Shown: positions 12,513-24,760 of the stretch, one piece after another | Numbering within the stretch: the first letter of the stretch is position 1 | Layout: every line of letters starts with the position of its first letter | NCBI GenBank assembly: GCA_014773175.1 | Contig: VXCM01000223.1 | Span: forward strand, 124,001 to 188,000 | Length of the DNA stretch: 64,000 bases | Direction of reading: 5' to 3' | Source of the DNA: Lucifuga dentata | Lineage: Eukaryota; Chordata; Actinopteri; Ophidiiformes; Bythitidae | Position numbers and translations under genes: made by a program | Notes under the pieces: generated by a model | Told to the model about the DNA's origin: nothing | Seen by the model: only the letters and a program-made list of their open reading frames with translations | Databases searched by the model: none

Positions 12513-13077
12513 TTAAAGGGCCATAGTGGTGATTTCACATGCTTAAGCTCAATAAATATGACCAGCATATATGTTATATTACTGAGAACCATTTTCCAAA
12601 ACATGAAACTATATTTTAGTTTACCTCTTATTTTGCCGAATACCCTAATCTTTCAAAATCAAATGTTCAGGTGATACAACCTTAAAATTTAATTTTTTTG
12701 TCAGCTAACACATGTCAGAATAGAAGGCACAGTCATTCTTAATTTCTCAGTAAAAGCTGTCTTCTCCTGGGACTGTATTCCCTGGTGGAGACATACTTTT
12801 TTTTTTTTTTTTTTNTTTTTTTTTTTTTTTTTCTCCATGTAGCTCTGTGTTGGATTATAAAATTAAGTATGTAGCTTCAGCAAAAATAAGTCTTCACAAG
12901 CTGATTTCAGTAACATCTGGAATGAACTGAAACCAATGGCAGTCTGGAAGGTAGAAAAAACAAATATAAAATGTACTGCTCCAGTAGTATGCTTTGGAAA
13001 ACAATTGGCAGTTTAGTGTGTATGTGGGCTGTATTTATTGGGTTCAAACATGCAAAATCACCAGAATGCTCCTTTAA
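12513..13077 (-). mobile_element. TTAA-flanked MITE, near full-length, minus orientation (copy 1)
   Basis: It begins TTAAAGGGCCATAGTGGTGA at 12513 and ends with AGAATGCTCCTTTAA at 13074-13077. The two ends are imperfect inverted repeats of about 95 bp, including TTTGCATG, CCCAATAAATAC-like and AACCATTTTCCAAAACAT blocks. The left end continues with the 'L-type' interior (AACTATATTTTAG, then AATCAAATGTTCAGGTGATAC). The right end, reversed, shows the 'R-type' interior (CATACTACTGGAGCAGTA, then ACTGCCATTGGTTTCAGTTC). A poly(T) tract with an N lies at 12797-12832 inside the copy. No transposase frame. Confidence 0.85.
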
Positions 13078-13869
13078 ATGTGTGCTTTCCACACACTAAG
13101 GACAAACTAAGAATGAAAAGAAACAGAAATGATTATGAACGGTTATCGTCAATTCCAGTATATCGTGACACCCCTTGGTCATTGCTTAAGGTGGGTGAGC
13201 TAGTCACACACTTCAATCACAGCACTAGTGAACTCACAGTTACTAGTGAGTTGTAATGTTTTCAGTCTCCATAAAACCTCTCTGCTCACCAGCTGCTGCA
13301 GCAATGCTCTTCCCTGCTCTGTGTGTTTACCTACTAAAGGCATTAAGGCTTAATATGATGTAACAGTATCAATCATAATCATGTGACTGCAACCTCTGAA
13401 CTACAAGAGACAATAGTTAATTGATTATTGATTAAGATGGCCTAGCAATCGATTAAGGAAACAGCTTAAAATTTGCCCAGTTGATATCTTGTCATACTTC
13501 CAACAAGCTGAACTCAGGCACGTTTTTACATTTTTACTTCTTCCCCTCAGGGACCAGATGATGCCCTTCAGTTTGGTTTGCGTTTGCTGTGTCCATAAGG
13601 AAAGCCGTCTCTAGAGAGCTGCTGAGAGGAGTTCTCTGTGCGGAAGGCCAGCAGAGCATGTGATATCTCCCTGTGATGCTCTGTCAGAGCTATTCTTAGG
13701 GTTCATAGGATATCCCCCAACACTCCCACCAACCTATGCCCTATTAGTAACCATCCACACATGGACGCACCTCTATTAGGCCGGTTGCCTGGCAAGAAGG
13801 CATGCAGCCATTATTTTGTGTTTAGAAGAGAAAAGAAATATTGTGCTCAAACTTACCGTTTCTCCTTGA

Positions 13870-13873
<4 letters not shown>
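13078..13873. other. Non-coding stretch, nothing recognised
   Basis: The sequence is ordinary, with no repeat ends, splice-bracketed exons or long frames. Confidence 0.5.
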
Positions 13874-13904
<31 letters not shown>

Positions 13905-13922
13905 NTTTTTTTTTTTTTTTTT
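13874..13922. repeat. Poly(A) - N - poly(T) junction
   Basis: About 30 A are followed by N at 13905 and 17 T. The switch from A to T exactly at the N suggests two sequence ends were joined here; the two sides need not be adjacent in the genome. Confidence 0.85.
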
Positions 13923-14415
13923 GTATTTTATCAAAGTTGCAGATATATTTGACATTGATAATTACACAATTGTGAATATAATGACCTATCTGTTAAAACA
14001 TAGACGTCTAATAAAACATTCAATTTTATTATCTCTGTTTCAGAAGATCACAGTTCACAAATCAGTATGAAGCCTGTATCTAGAAAGCTGGGAAAAATTT
14101 TGACGCCTCATCTCACTGTTTTTATAGCTCCCTTAAGACAAGAAATGGAGTATGTCAAGAGCTACTGAAAATCTATAAGAGGTCATGTGTCCCAAATGTT
14201 ATTTATTATATATATATTTTTTTACAATGTACAGTAAAGTTTCAGTAATGAGTACAGTACAATCCCCTTGTGTTTTATGACTGTTACAAATAGGATGTCC
14301 ACGTGTTCAGTGTCTGCATTGTGTTTTTATATGCAGGGCTGCATATAAGTGGTTTGCACGTGCACATGCACACATGCATACACGCACGCTATCAAAGGGA
14401 AAATGAGAGAGAGAG
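13923..14415. other. Non-coding stretch, nothing recognised
   Basis: AT-rich, with a short TATATATA run near 14,207. No gene or repeat end identified. Confidence 0.5.
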
Positions 14416-14544
14416 AGAGAGAGAGAGAAATATCACTCTTTCTGCCTTTTTCTATCTTCCTCTCATCTCTCTCCTTTGGNAGAGAGAGAGAGAAATATCA
14501 CTCTTTCTGCCTTTTTCTATCTTCCTCTCATCTCTCTCCTTTGG
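14416..14544. repeat. Exact 64-bp direct duplication on either side of an N
   Basis: 14416-14479 and 14481-14544 are the same 64 bases ((AG)n followed by AAATATCACTCTTTCTGCC and so on to CTCCTTTGG), separated only by N at 14480. This is best read as overlapping contig ends that were not merged. Confidence 0.9.
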
Positions 14545-14657
14545 CGATGCAGCAGCAGAGCACAAACGATCTGACTGCAAGTTTTTTAAGTGTCAGGAAA
14601 TAATTTTGATAAAATTAAAGAGGCAGTGTGGGAGCACTTTCACTATATTATAACAAA

Positions 14658-14728
14658 TGTGTGTGTGTGTGTGTATGTGTGTGTTTGTGCGTGCGTGTGT
14701 GCGTACGTGTGTGCGTGTGTGTGTGTGC
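14658..14728. repeat. (GT)n microsatellite, interrupted
   Basis: GT units with GTAT, GTTT and GCGT interruptions over about 70 bp. Confidence 0.95.
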
Positions 14729-15753
14729 CTTGCACTCTATGAATGGGGCAGCAAGAAATGGAATAGAAAATATGGCAGCGATCAATGATTTTTTTTATTT
14801 TTTTTTTAGTAAAGTTTGAGGAGCTTCACAGTATTCGATGGTCTGCATGGCGGTTCCTGCCAGCCAATCAGATTTACTTCACAAAGTATCTTAAGTGCTG
14901 TCTGTCCAGCATCTTTGATACCGTCCTCAGACTGCAGCAGGACATTGTAAACATGAGGCCGCACATTGCTGTTTCATTCATGAAACTCAGCCGTAACACT
15001 TTTAAATAACACTTTCACACGTTTCATTAAAAGGCATAATTTCTTTGGCATTTTTACACCTGCTATTTAAATAAATTTTCCAGTAATAAAAACACAATTT
15101 TTAGAGAACATGGTTAAAAAAAAACCAAAACAAAACAAAAAAAAAGAAACCTCCAGAAAGAGAAGAATATCAAGAAAGAATAGAATGATAAGGGGAGTAA
15201 AATGGGAGAAAGAAATAAATTGAGAGAGGAAAGAAGGATTAATCACTTTCACTCTGCAGTCTAAATAACACGCTATGCCTCCGTCCTCCTGAACCAGAGC
15301 CAAGACAGGAACACTCTGTATCTTACTGACCAAAACCCACGCAACATGACTGCCTCTGCCTAAAGCGTATAACGGTCAATCTATGTAAAAGGTTTTAGCG
15401 TCTGCTCAATGTCTTTTTTAAGTAAAACAACCGGACCTGCAGTTCAAAATAGACTGTAATGAGCCAGTAAATATCATCAGCCTTGCCAGCATAATATCTT
15501 AGGCGATATTCTTTCAGTAACACAAAAAATGTCGTCCTGCACCATCTTCTTAGAAAGTAAATTTATTTACCATAATGTTTCTATTTAGAAATGTCTGCTG
15601 TGTTTTGCAAAAATACTCTTTGATTGGAGAGAATTGATTGGATGTCACCTCCACCACCGTCTGGCCCCTCAGTTATAAGTAGATATATGACTGATAATCA
15701 ATGGGGGAATATTGAACTCTCTACTAACTCCTTTCCAGATGTGCTATATTTGC
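14729..15753. other. Non-coding stretch, nothing recognised
   Basis: Frames here are short and without motifs. Purine-rich sequence at about 15,120-15,240 is not repetitive enough to call. Confidence 0.5.
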
Positions 15754-16402
15754 TTAACAGACCATGCTGGTGGTTTTGCATGTTTGAGCTCAATAAATAC
15801 TGCCTGTATACATGCTACATTAATGCCAACCATTTTTTAAAGCATACTACTGGAGGTACATCAGGTTTTTCTACTCAGAAGTTAGCAAAAAATGATTTCT
15901 GTTGCATTTCAGTGCAATCAATTATCTAATTTATGACATCTTTTATATGATATTCATGTTGATATAATTGTTTGTCTTCTGTGTTCAGGTTCCCAATGTC
16001 ATAGGTTGTGATTGCAGTGTTGTTTGGCAGCTGAATGTTAAATCTCTGTTGTCAGTTCTTCAGTGTAGCACTCTAATGCACCATCATGAAGAATTTTCAA
16101 ATGACTCTGTGCTTTTAACTGCATTAAAACACAATTAGGAAACTCAGACAAAAATAAAAACAACATGTGGCTCGCTGTGATGGATTGCCTATTTCAAGCA
16201 CATATCAAATCTCTACAAGATGATTTTTATAGCACATGGAATGAACTGAAACCAATGGCTGCCTGGAGGGTGGGAAAAACAATTATATAAAAATTTTACT
16301 GCTCCAGTAGTATGCTTTGAAAAATGGTTGTCATTAATGTGATGTTATGCTGATAGCATTTACTGGGTTCAAACTTGCAAAACCACCAGTCTGGTCCTTT
16401 AA
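15754..16402. mobile_element. Rearranged MITE copy with two R-type ends and an unrelated centre (copy 2)
   Basis: The left end (15754-15870) reads TTAACAGACCATGCTGGTGG, then TTTGCATGTTTGAGCTCAAT, then AACCATTTTTTAAAGCATACTACTGGAGG, the R-type end. The right piece (about 16128-16402) is also R-type in inverted orientation: CTGTGATGGATT, GAACTGAAACCAATGGCTGC, CTGCTCCAGTAGTATGC, ending CTGGTCCTTTAA. About 260 bp between them do not resemble other copies. Either two partial copies lie head to head or an end was copied during insertion. Confidence 0.65.
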
Positions 16403-17544
16403 AGAATCTAAATAGCTGGTAATGCAATTTGGGAATGTAATATTAAATTTACTGTCTATTGCCACAAGCCTGCATTATATTATAGCATTAACTTAGGTAT
16501 GAAGACTGACAGAAATGCAAATAAATAAATAAATAGATAAAAAAATAAAATAATTCATCTTGCTATCGGGCTTGGAGAATGTATTTCAAACTACAGAACT
16601 GTCTGGTGGTCCATTAAACTGCAGATGGAGAGGGCCTGTAGGAGTTGAAGTGTTCAGTCATCACTCATTTTTTGCAGTAGTACAGTAGTAGTATACAACT
16701 TTCTTTAATTTGGAAATGCATGAGCATATGTTGAGTTACTATCTGATTTTGTCTCGCCTAGAGGCCCTGTTAGATCTGTGCCAGCTCAAGTCCTTGAACT
16801 ACCTTTGCCTGAATCCACATTTAATTGAGCAAATTCTGGCGTTGTTTTACGTGACATCATCCAGTCTCATATGGTACGCACCACCGCATCTGTCTGTGCC
16901 AAAAGCAGTAACTGGTGCTTTTCAAAGGCATACTTCTTCATAAGGAAATCATAAAATCATTTGTGATGCAGTGCCAAGCAAGACCAAAGGAAATGAAGTT
17001 ATAATAATATGGCTTTCCATGCAGCATCAACACAAGTGGATATTATCTGAATACTAATAAGAAATTATGTTAAGCCGAAGGATCACAATGGGAAATGGCT
17101 TCTTTTCTGAGGTCGGTTCACATGGTGATGAAAACCAGCAACTGAATAATTAAGTATATCATTAACACAATAAATCTAGAAAGATAATTACAATTGTCTG
17201 TTGAAATACTACCAGTAGTTGATTATTATGTTGGCTAAGGTTAGCATGATTTGTCAGGGGAATCTGTCTGTAATGACAATACTAACCTTGATGTGCTCTT
17301 CTTGAAGTCCAATTAGGTTTGTGTGATTGCTCATATTGTTACCGCATATAAATCAGTGATCTTCTTCTTCCATTTTCATTCTTTGCTGTTGTGAGGCGAG
17401 AAGTTTTTAATCACAAGTATAATATACTGCATCATGCTGTAAGAGAAAAATGTTAGTGAACCACTTAGAACGACATGGATATCAACATTAATCACCAAAT
17501 GGGTTTGATCTTCATCAAGTCATATGACAAATGGGATGTTCCAC
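16403..17544. other. Non-coding stretch with a short (AAAT)n run
   Basis: (AAAT)n lies near 16,521-16,550. No gene recognised. The last 100 bases may belong to the Tc1-like relic that follows, but I cannot place them in its reading frame. Confidence 0.5.
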
Positions 17545-17646
17545 AAGGTTTCTGGGACACAGTTCTGTAGAAAAATGAGAAAAAAGTTTAACTTTTTGGC
17601 AGAAATACATGATGCTGTGTTTGGAGGAGAAAAGACAATGCAACAG

Positions 17647-17677
<31 letters not shown>

Positions 17678-17920
17678 GCATCATGCTTTAAAAAAGAAGA
17701 AAATCTGAGTTGGTTATGGCCAAGTCACAGTCCAGACGTTTACTCACCTGAGATGTTGTGGCCTGAAGAGAGCTGTTCATGGTGGAAAAAAAAAAAAAAA
17801 AAAAAATCCCAGAAGACTTGATGAACTGAAACAGTTTTATAGGGAGTAATATGCTAAATTCCTCCTCAGTTTAGGTCTCATCAGCAGCTACAGGAAGTGT
17901 TTGGTGGAGGTTGTTGGTCC
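17545..17920 (+). pseudogene. Tc1-like transposase relic, C-terminal half
   Basis: Frame fragments in the right order match a Tc1-type transposase. Near 17,549 is a 'W-DTVLW-NE-K' like piece and LFGRNT-like sequence (tttggcagaaatac), then VWRRK (gtttggaggagaaaa). At 17,715-17,770 is LWPSHSPDVYSPEMLWPEES, the catalytic-region motif usually seen as WPSQSPDLNPIE-LW. At 17,824 is ELKQFYRE, then SSYRKCLVEVV at about 17,880-17,912. Two poly(A) tracts (17651-17677, 17785-17806) interrupt it and the frame is shifted and stopped several times. It is inactive; no terminal repeats were located. Confidence 0.75.
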
Positions 17921-18192
17921 TTAACCTTTCCACTGCAGTCTGTCTTAGTCCAGCTTGGTTTGGTTGAGCTCCACTGCTCTCCTGACTGACACTGTTAACA
18001 GTCATGCTGGCATAATAGGTCACACTTTCCTTCTGTATTCCTCCTCAGAGAGCTAGTCACCTGTACCTGTCTGCACATCAATCTGTGTCCCTGTAGTTAT
18101 CAATCAATCACGCATCAGCAGTCAGTCACACACTGAGAACTTATCTAGACTGCAAAGACTGAAACAAGTCAAACTATAAGCATGGACAGAAT
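17921..18192. other. Non-coding stretch
   Basis: No feature recognised between the Tc1-like relic and the next MITE. Confidence 0.5.
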
Positions 18193-18990
18193 TTAAAGGA
18201 CCATACCGGCGATAGTGCATATTTGAGCGTGATATATAAAACCAGCATTTCCCAAAACATACTGTAACACTTGAATTGTATTTTAGTGTTTCTTCTTCAG
18301 GGGTCTAGTTCTGTTATAATATCTCCAATAATAAATACAACAAGCTTGTACTGATAACTTTATTCTCCCGCTCCCCCGACTCCACCTGAAACACAAAACC
18401 AAAACTCACTTCCTTTTCTGCAAAGCCTCATGGGAATTGAAGTCTATTACCTGAACTAAACCATTTCCTTAAAATAACACATTTCATAAAATAATAACAC
18501 ATTTCAACTTTTACAGTACTACTGGAACATTAAATTTTTGATTTTTTTTTCCTACCTTCCAGACCACCATTAGTTGAGTTCATTCCAGTACACTATAAAA
18601 GTCAACTGGTAGAGACTTGAAAATCACTTGAGTAATCCATCCAAAGTAATCCATCACAGCGAACATAATGTCTGTTAAGGTTTTTGTCAAAGTAATTTTA
18701 TTTAACCCATCCTACATGGAGCTACATGGAAGACAATGTATGTTTCTGCCAGGAAAAAAAAGTCCCAGTGGAAGACAATTTTTTCCGACAAGTTTAAAAT
18801 GACCGTGCCTTTTACAATCGTGCATAAGTGTTAGAAGGTGAAATATTGAAGTTTAAGGTGGGTTTATCACCTGAACATTTCATTTTAAAAGATTAGGGGA
18901 TTTGGAAAAATAACAGGAAAACTAAAATACTGTTTTATGTTTTGGAAATTGATTGTCAGTAACTCTAAGCTTAAGTAAAAATCTAAACAA
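18193..18990 (+). mobile_element. TTAA-flanked MITE, plus orientation, carrying a nested insertion (copy 3)
   Basis: It starts TTAAAGGACCATACCGGCGA and continues with the R-type interior (CTACTGGAACATTAA, ACCACCATTAGTTGAGTTCA), then the L-type interior (GTGGGTTTATCACCTGAACA, AACTAAAATACTG, TTTTATGTTTTGGAAATTG). The right terminal inverted repeat is mostly missing after GTCAGTAA, so the 3' end is truncated or deleted near 18,970-18,990. A separate small element occupies 18262-18516. Confidence 0.8.
18262..18516. mobile_element. Small MITE nested inside MITE copy 3, TA target site
   Basis: Removing 18262-18516 plus one TA restores the host repeat (CATA joined to CTACTGG). The insert starts CTGTAACACTTGAA and ends TTCAACTTTTACAG, giving imperfect inverted repeats of about 14 bp (12 of 14 match). 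It is flanked by TA at 18260-18261 and 18517-18518. A TA duplication is the habit of Tc1/mariner-type elements, but short TA-flanked MITEs can have other origins. There is no coding potential in its 255 bp. Confidence 0.8.
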
Positions 18991-21401
18991 AAAATCTAAA
19001 GCACTGTATCTAAAAAAATAAATGTCAAGAAAGAAAGTTTAAATAAACATTAATGCTACATTACATGCTAGCTAGGTTTACTTGAGTTAGCTAAGCTAAC
19101 CAGCCCTCTTCTTTTCTGGCAGGCTGTTTAGCTGTGTAGCATAACGCTGTACTCCGATGACACAGGCCAAGGCCAGCTAGAAGGCCCTGACGTGTAAAAG
19201 AATACGCCCAACATGGCAAACTCGAAATCTGATTGATTAAAGAATATGACAATTAACAACATCGTCCCATTTGCTTGAACAGCAGAGGGGATTCACTCAA
19301 GATTCTGAAGGCCTCAGGCTAGATTTTTTTACCTGGAGACAGCACAGGTGGAAAATCTGATTGGATAAAAGCTCTAATTTATATGAGAAAGGTTTCGCTG
19401 CTGGAAGCAGCGAAACTGAGGGAGAGAGTACTGTAGCGATGAAATGACGTTAATAACAAAACTGATGGGAATGAACTTTGTAAAATACAGATAGTATTAA
19501 TTAAAATATATATTAAATTATAAAAACATAATATGATGATTCTGACAATCTCTAGGCCAGCAGAGAAGGCCTTGCTGGCCCTGACTGCCTGCCACTGTTA
19601 AAAACCATTGACACAGCATGTTTTTGTAGAATTGTATGACATAAACCACTAACAAAGATATATGAGAGATTTGCTCTCTATATTATACCATCTTATATCA
19701 AGCTGAATAAATCCAGCCAATTCAAACAAGAAGATGCCATAAATATGACACGGCTTCATTCTTCCACATGGACAACTGGATATATTCTATCATAATCACT
19801 TTTTTCGTGCTCAGTTTTACACATAAGATTTCCAGCGTGTATGTGCGTGTGTGTGACCTTCATGTGAAGACAGTTAGCTGACTAGCAGATACTAGAATGT
19901 CGAGCTGTGACAATCTCAATGACTTTTCTTTGTAATCCAATGAATGGGAAGCACCCTATCGAGGAGAAAATGAAAAAGAATATGAGTCAAAAATGGTGAA
20001 ATTGCAGAAGGGTTCTCACGTCTAACAGGGTTGACCAAGAGGGCATCCATTTCAGGACAGTGCCTGTTACTTTCATTAATGCCTAAAAAGGACAGATTGG
20101 TAAGTGTGGAATGGGATGGCACACTGCGGCTTCATGCGCGCTTCCATTCCCATCGCTCTGTCATGCTCGTTTCATGGCAGACTGAGGCTCAAACCCATCA
20201 GAGCATTATCATTCAAGTATAGCTGCTGTCTGCATCAAGGACATGGACATTATCATGAGAATGAATTGTCAGCTGTAATAAATTGAAACATAGATATTTT
20301 TCACTACCAATGCGAAACCTTTCTTTTTTTTCCATTCTCAAAAAAGATATTCCGTGTAGCTTCAGCATTGGTCATACAGTAAAACATATGACAAGCAATT
20401 AGTGTGAAATACAGCCAAATTATTTACTCACATGTAAAGTAATATGATTTATTCTACACCAAGATGGGAACAGCTGTGATAATGCTGTAATTCACATTCT
20501 GTCATTTTTTCTGAAGAAGGATTGATATAAATGTGTGTGTTGGACACACTGGTGTTGCAGCTCTGTGGGTGGGAAATGCTCTGTACTATTTCAAGCCGTT
20601 TCACTCTGACAGAAGGCGGCTCTGTGCTATTAGACCTAAATGCAAATTGCAGGTAGGTGGTTATGCTTTTCTGCCTTTCTGGAGGCTGCAAATACTCCAT
20701 ATTAGAAAGCCAGTGCCACCTAGTGGTCGGATTTAAAAACAAAAGTCCAACTTGTGTTTGTGAGCAATAGTGGTTGACTTGATTAAGGCTCATTCTGGCT
20801 AATTCATAACCTTAAAACATAAATATAAATGGGTTTAAGTGTCATTATCAAACTATCCATGGTTTAGCATCTGTACTATGCGTCTGATTTTCACTCTCCT
20901 GCTGTGCACTCATGTATTTTGTTACTCCACACCACAATAAAGAACACTGCTTCACCAATTCAAGGTTGAACTCTAATAACAGCCTGAGTGCTGAAAAACA
21001 TAATTTATTTCATAATGAAAGACAGAAAAGTATTAGGTTGCAGTATCACACAAGCTTTAATATTTGCTGAGGGGTTTTAGAAATGCACCATCGATGTTTT
21101 GGATGTCTCAAACCCGTCTGCCTCTGTCTTTCTGGAGACGTGAACTGACTGGTTTGATATGTTCACGACTCTCTGGATTTATGGACTCAGGAAACCACTC
21201 AGCCGTTCAGCTTTCATCAGAGTAATGATATTTTTGGTGACAAAGAAGTGAGTCAAACAAAAACAGCTGCATGTATTACTGCAAATTCAGACACAGTCAC
21301 ATAGATGACAGACGTGTGCTTCATGCAGAAGATTAAAGCAGCTTTAACAGAATCTAAAAATATATATGTATATATATACAGATCAAAATTACTAATATTA
21401 T
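18991..21401. other. Non-coding stretch with a strong CTCF-type motif
   Basis: Frames up to 114 codons (20449-20793, minus) have no family motif. The CTCF-type site is listed separately. No RNA gene or repeat end recognised. Confidence 0.5.
20711..20726 (-). promoter_or_regulatory. Candidate CTCF binding site
   Basis: The minus strand reads CCACTAGGTGGCACTG. Its first 14 bases match the known CTCF core consensus CCASYAGRKGGCRS at every position. It is a sequence match only; occupancy is unknown. Confidence 0.5.
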
Positions 21402-21900
21402 TTAAAGGATAATACCGGTGGTTTTGCATGTTTGAGCCCAATAAATGCTATCCGCAAATACTTTACATTATTGTCAACCATTTTCCAAAAAAAATACTGC
21501 TGCATAGCCAAATTGTTTTTCCTGCTTTCCAGACTGACGTTGGTTTCAGTTCATGCCAGTACGCTACAAATTCAACTTGTAACGTGCCTTTCATAAACTT
21601 GAAACCTGCTTGAGATAATAATCCATCACAGTGAACATCATGCTGTTGTTATTTTTTTTTGTTGAAGTTACTAAATTTAACCAATTCAGTACAGAGCTAT
21701 ACATAAGAAAATGTCTCCACCAGGAAACATGCCAGAAACATGCATGTTAGCAGGAGAAACATTGAATTTTAGGGTGGGTGTATCACCTGAACATTTGATT
21801 TTGAAAAATCAGGGGATTTGGGAAAATGACATGGAAGCTAAAATACGGTTTTATATTTTGGAAAGTGGTTGGCAGTAATGTAATGTATACAGGTAGAATG
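21402..21900 (+). mobile_element. MITE, plus orientation, 3' truncated (copy 4)
   Basis: It begins TTAAAGGATAATACCGGTGG, then TTTGCATGTTTGAGCCCAAT, then the R-type interior (ACTGCTGCATAG, ACTGACGTTGGTTTCAGTTC) and the L-type interior (GGGTGTATCACCTGAACATT, TTTTATATTTTGGAAAGTGG). It ends near GTAATGTATACAGGTAGAAT without the final inverted repeat. Confidence 0.8.
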
Positions 21901-22516
21901 TGACAAGTTATGAGGAATTTAAAACTTTTCAAATCTGAGTGAAATCAAATTAATCATATACAGTTTGAGTTAAAAGCATTATGGGACCGACAAACACCCC
22001 AAGGCTGTAGTAAAGGCAATATTTAACAGTGTCTAAACATGAAAAAGGAGATTAAAAACAACATGTGCACACGTGTTTGCATACACGTGTGCCTGCCAAG
22101 GACACTTACACAGAATATAGAAATCCTTTTAAACCAGATGATAGCACAGGCACTCAAAGAAGAGCATAGATGTTATCATTTCACAAAGAGAAGACTCATA
22201 AATAATACACGGCAAAGTTTTTTTTTTCTTTTTTTTTTTAATGTTGGAACTACTTTGTGACACTCTGCAATGTAGAGTACCAGTGAGTTAGTTCAGTGGG
22301 TGGAAACAAAAATGCTTCAGATCTCAACTGCAAATTATACTGAATCTAAACAATTTGTGTTTGATGATTACATTTCCAACTATTGAACATTCAGTAAAAT
22401 GCATCTGTGCAACGGCACAAAAAATATCTGTCAGCTAAACAGAAGCTGTGAACTGGAAACTAAAAGTCGTTCACATTTAATGATGTACTGAGAAAAATAA
22501 AGGTTCAAAAGCATAA

Positions 22517-22565
<49 letters not shown>

Positions 22566-23034
22566 GTGAGCGAAGTCTTTTGTTTGTAGCTGGAATGGAG
22601 ATTGTAAACGGGGATTTGATGGAGCATTATGAGAAACTAGCACTCTTAATTTGCTTGTAGAAATGTGACAGAAAATAAATTTGCATATATATTACAAAAG
22701 CTCCATGATATAAGTGGCTTGGGCAGAATTCAAACCAGTTTAGCGACATGATTGAATTACATGCTAATTGAATCCATCAGTAATGTTTGTATGCTTTACA
22801 GATTGGATAGAATTTCTGAGTGCTGCATTTGTTTCGGTTTGAACTTAATATCTTAATGAAGTCCTGTCTGCTGTGTTGGCATTGCATTGACCTCTGGCAA
22901 AATGTTTCATCTTGCGTGCTTTGACCTTCCGGATCTTTGGAGAATAATGAATGACTGAATGTGTTATGTATTATCCATTATTCATTCACTTCTTCAATAA
23001 AGGGTTCTAGTAGTTCTCACACCAGTATTTAAGT
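21901..23034. other. Non-coding stretch with a poly(T) tract
   Basis: A T run of about 43 bp lies at 22520-22562 with no N. No gene recognised. Confidence 0.5.
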
Positions 23035-23140
23035 GAAGGACAATACTGGTGATTTTGCATGTGTAAGCCCAATATATGCTACTAGCATGCACACTGACAA
23101 CCATTTTCCAAAACAAAACCATATTTTATTATTGTTATTT
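23035..23140 (-). mobile_element. MITE fragment, L-type end (copy 5)
   Basis: GAAGGACAATACTGGTGATT, TTTGCATGTGTAAGCCCAAT, GACAACCATTTTCCAAAACA and AAACCATATTTTATT match the L-type end of the family. The TTAA is degraded and the rest of the element is missing. Confidence 0.7.
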
Positions 23141-23182
23141 TTTATTTTATGACTTAACTTCAATCTTCTAGACATCTTACCA

Positions 23183-23210
23183 CCTGGATGACTGAGATGA
23201 ATCTTCACAG
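23183..23210 (+). repeat. Short dispersed motif shared with 33741-33763
   Basis: CCTGGATGACTGAGA followed by ATCTTCACAG matches, with a small insertion, the reverse complement of 33741-33763. The pair is probably the remains of one dispersed repeat family. Confidence 0.5.
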
Positions 23211-23220
23211 ACTTGTGTCA

Positions 23221-23283
23221 GTTGGTTGGTTATTTGATTGATCGGTTGGTTGGTTGGTTGGTTGGTTGGTTGGTTGGTTGGTT
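23221..23283. repeat. (TTGG)n tetranucleotide repeat
   Basis: About 10 regular TTGG units at 23241-23283, preceded by degenerate units. Confidence 0.93.
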
Positions 23284-24760
23284 TGCTAGCAGCATGACTC
23301 AGAAAGTAGGGACATATTTGCAAAACTTGGTGTAAGGATGGGGCATGACCCAGAAAAGAAACCACTAAATTTTCATATGGATCTAGGTCCTAGAGCAGAT
23401 CCAGGATTTTTTAAAATGATTCCTTACTATGAAGACATTTCTTGAAATTGTCAGTTTCTTCAAATATACAGTAATACACGTTTCTCAATGAAAAACGTCA
23501 GGAATTTTTATTCCTTGAGACTATCAATTGGTGTAATTTGATTCTATTGTTAACGTGATAATTCCTTTCTTTTTAGGCCAATATATTATCAGAACAAGGC
23601 AAATTTGGTCTCGGCTTGTTCAGCCTCAGCGACTGCCCTTCTAGTTTATCATGAATATTACTGCACAAGTTATGATTCCCTCGTGTTAAGAAAAACCATC
23701 CACTATCTCCCCTCTCTCTCCCCCACATTGCATGTCTCTTATCATGCTCTCCACAACACAGTGTATTGTTGTGCTGATGATAAATGACCACAGGGGTGGA
23801 AGCCAAAATGAGTCTCCTTCTGAGACCACACAAATGCCACACTTTCAATACCTCTTCAGAAAGATTCATTACAGTAATTAAAGTTCTGCTTTCTCACATT
23901 CTTCCACAAAAGTCACTCCTTGCAATCATCCCAGACTGTCAGCTGAAAGAAAGCGATGCTGTAGTCCTGTTGGCATTAAAAGTGGGTGGCTGGAAGAGTT
24001 TTCTATTTTTATCTGGGTGGACATCACCAGCTTGGATAATCAACTCCAACAGATTGCACTCTGGGAAACAAATTGCTTCATTTAACCATGAAAATGATTG
24101 AGCAAAAGGATGACAAACACAGCAGAGTGCATTTATCAAAGCTGTTTACATGAGACATGAATCACGGCTGTTGGATCCACTTGCAAAATAGCTTTGTTAT
24201 ACAATTTATCACTGACATGTTGTATTTACTCAAAAACAAATCTGTCAGATTGTAGTCAAGATTGCGTCAACATGTCATTGAATTACCACTGAATAAATTT
24301 AAACTGTAGAAATAAAGTTCACTGCATAACCAAGTTTCTCACATTTTATATTCCAACATTTGAGGAACAATGGATTTGAGGGACAGCTGCATTACATTAC
24401 AGCTGAATATCAGTTTAATGAAACGCTCTGAATTTGCATACTCTTTGCTACTAAAGAGTTTTATTTGCTGTGAATTTATGTTAGAGACAGATAAATAAAA
24501 AAATGAAAAATGACATGTAGGCTAGTGGTGAAATTTATAGCATCAAAAACGTCAGTTATGAATGTATTTTTATTGTACCATTAAAGTCCCAGTCCCTCAT
24601 TTCTGATCATATACATGTAGATTTGAGCTAATTTCACACGCAAGAGTTGATTGACTTAAAAAAAAGGAAAACAATCAACATTTTCTGTGATTATCAACTG
24701 ATCATAATAGAAAATGTATTACAAATATTTAATTGTCTAATATTAGTATGTTTGCTAAAG
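23284..24760. other. Non-coding stretch, nothing recognised
   Basis: Overlapping frames near 23,573-24,139 (up to 105 codons) have no family motifs and lie on both strands, so they look like chance. Confidence 0.5.

Noticed and set aside
23241..23283. Regular short repeats that might suggest a CRISPR-like array
   Set aside because: It is a simple (TTGG)n microsatellite without spacers, in a eukaryotic genome.
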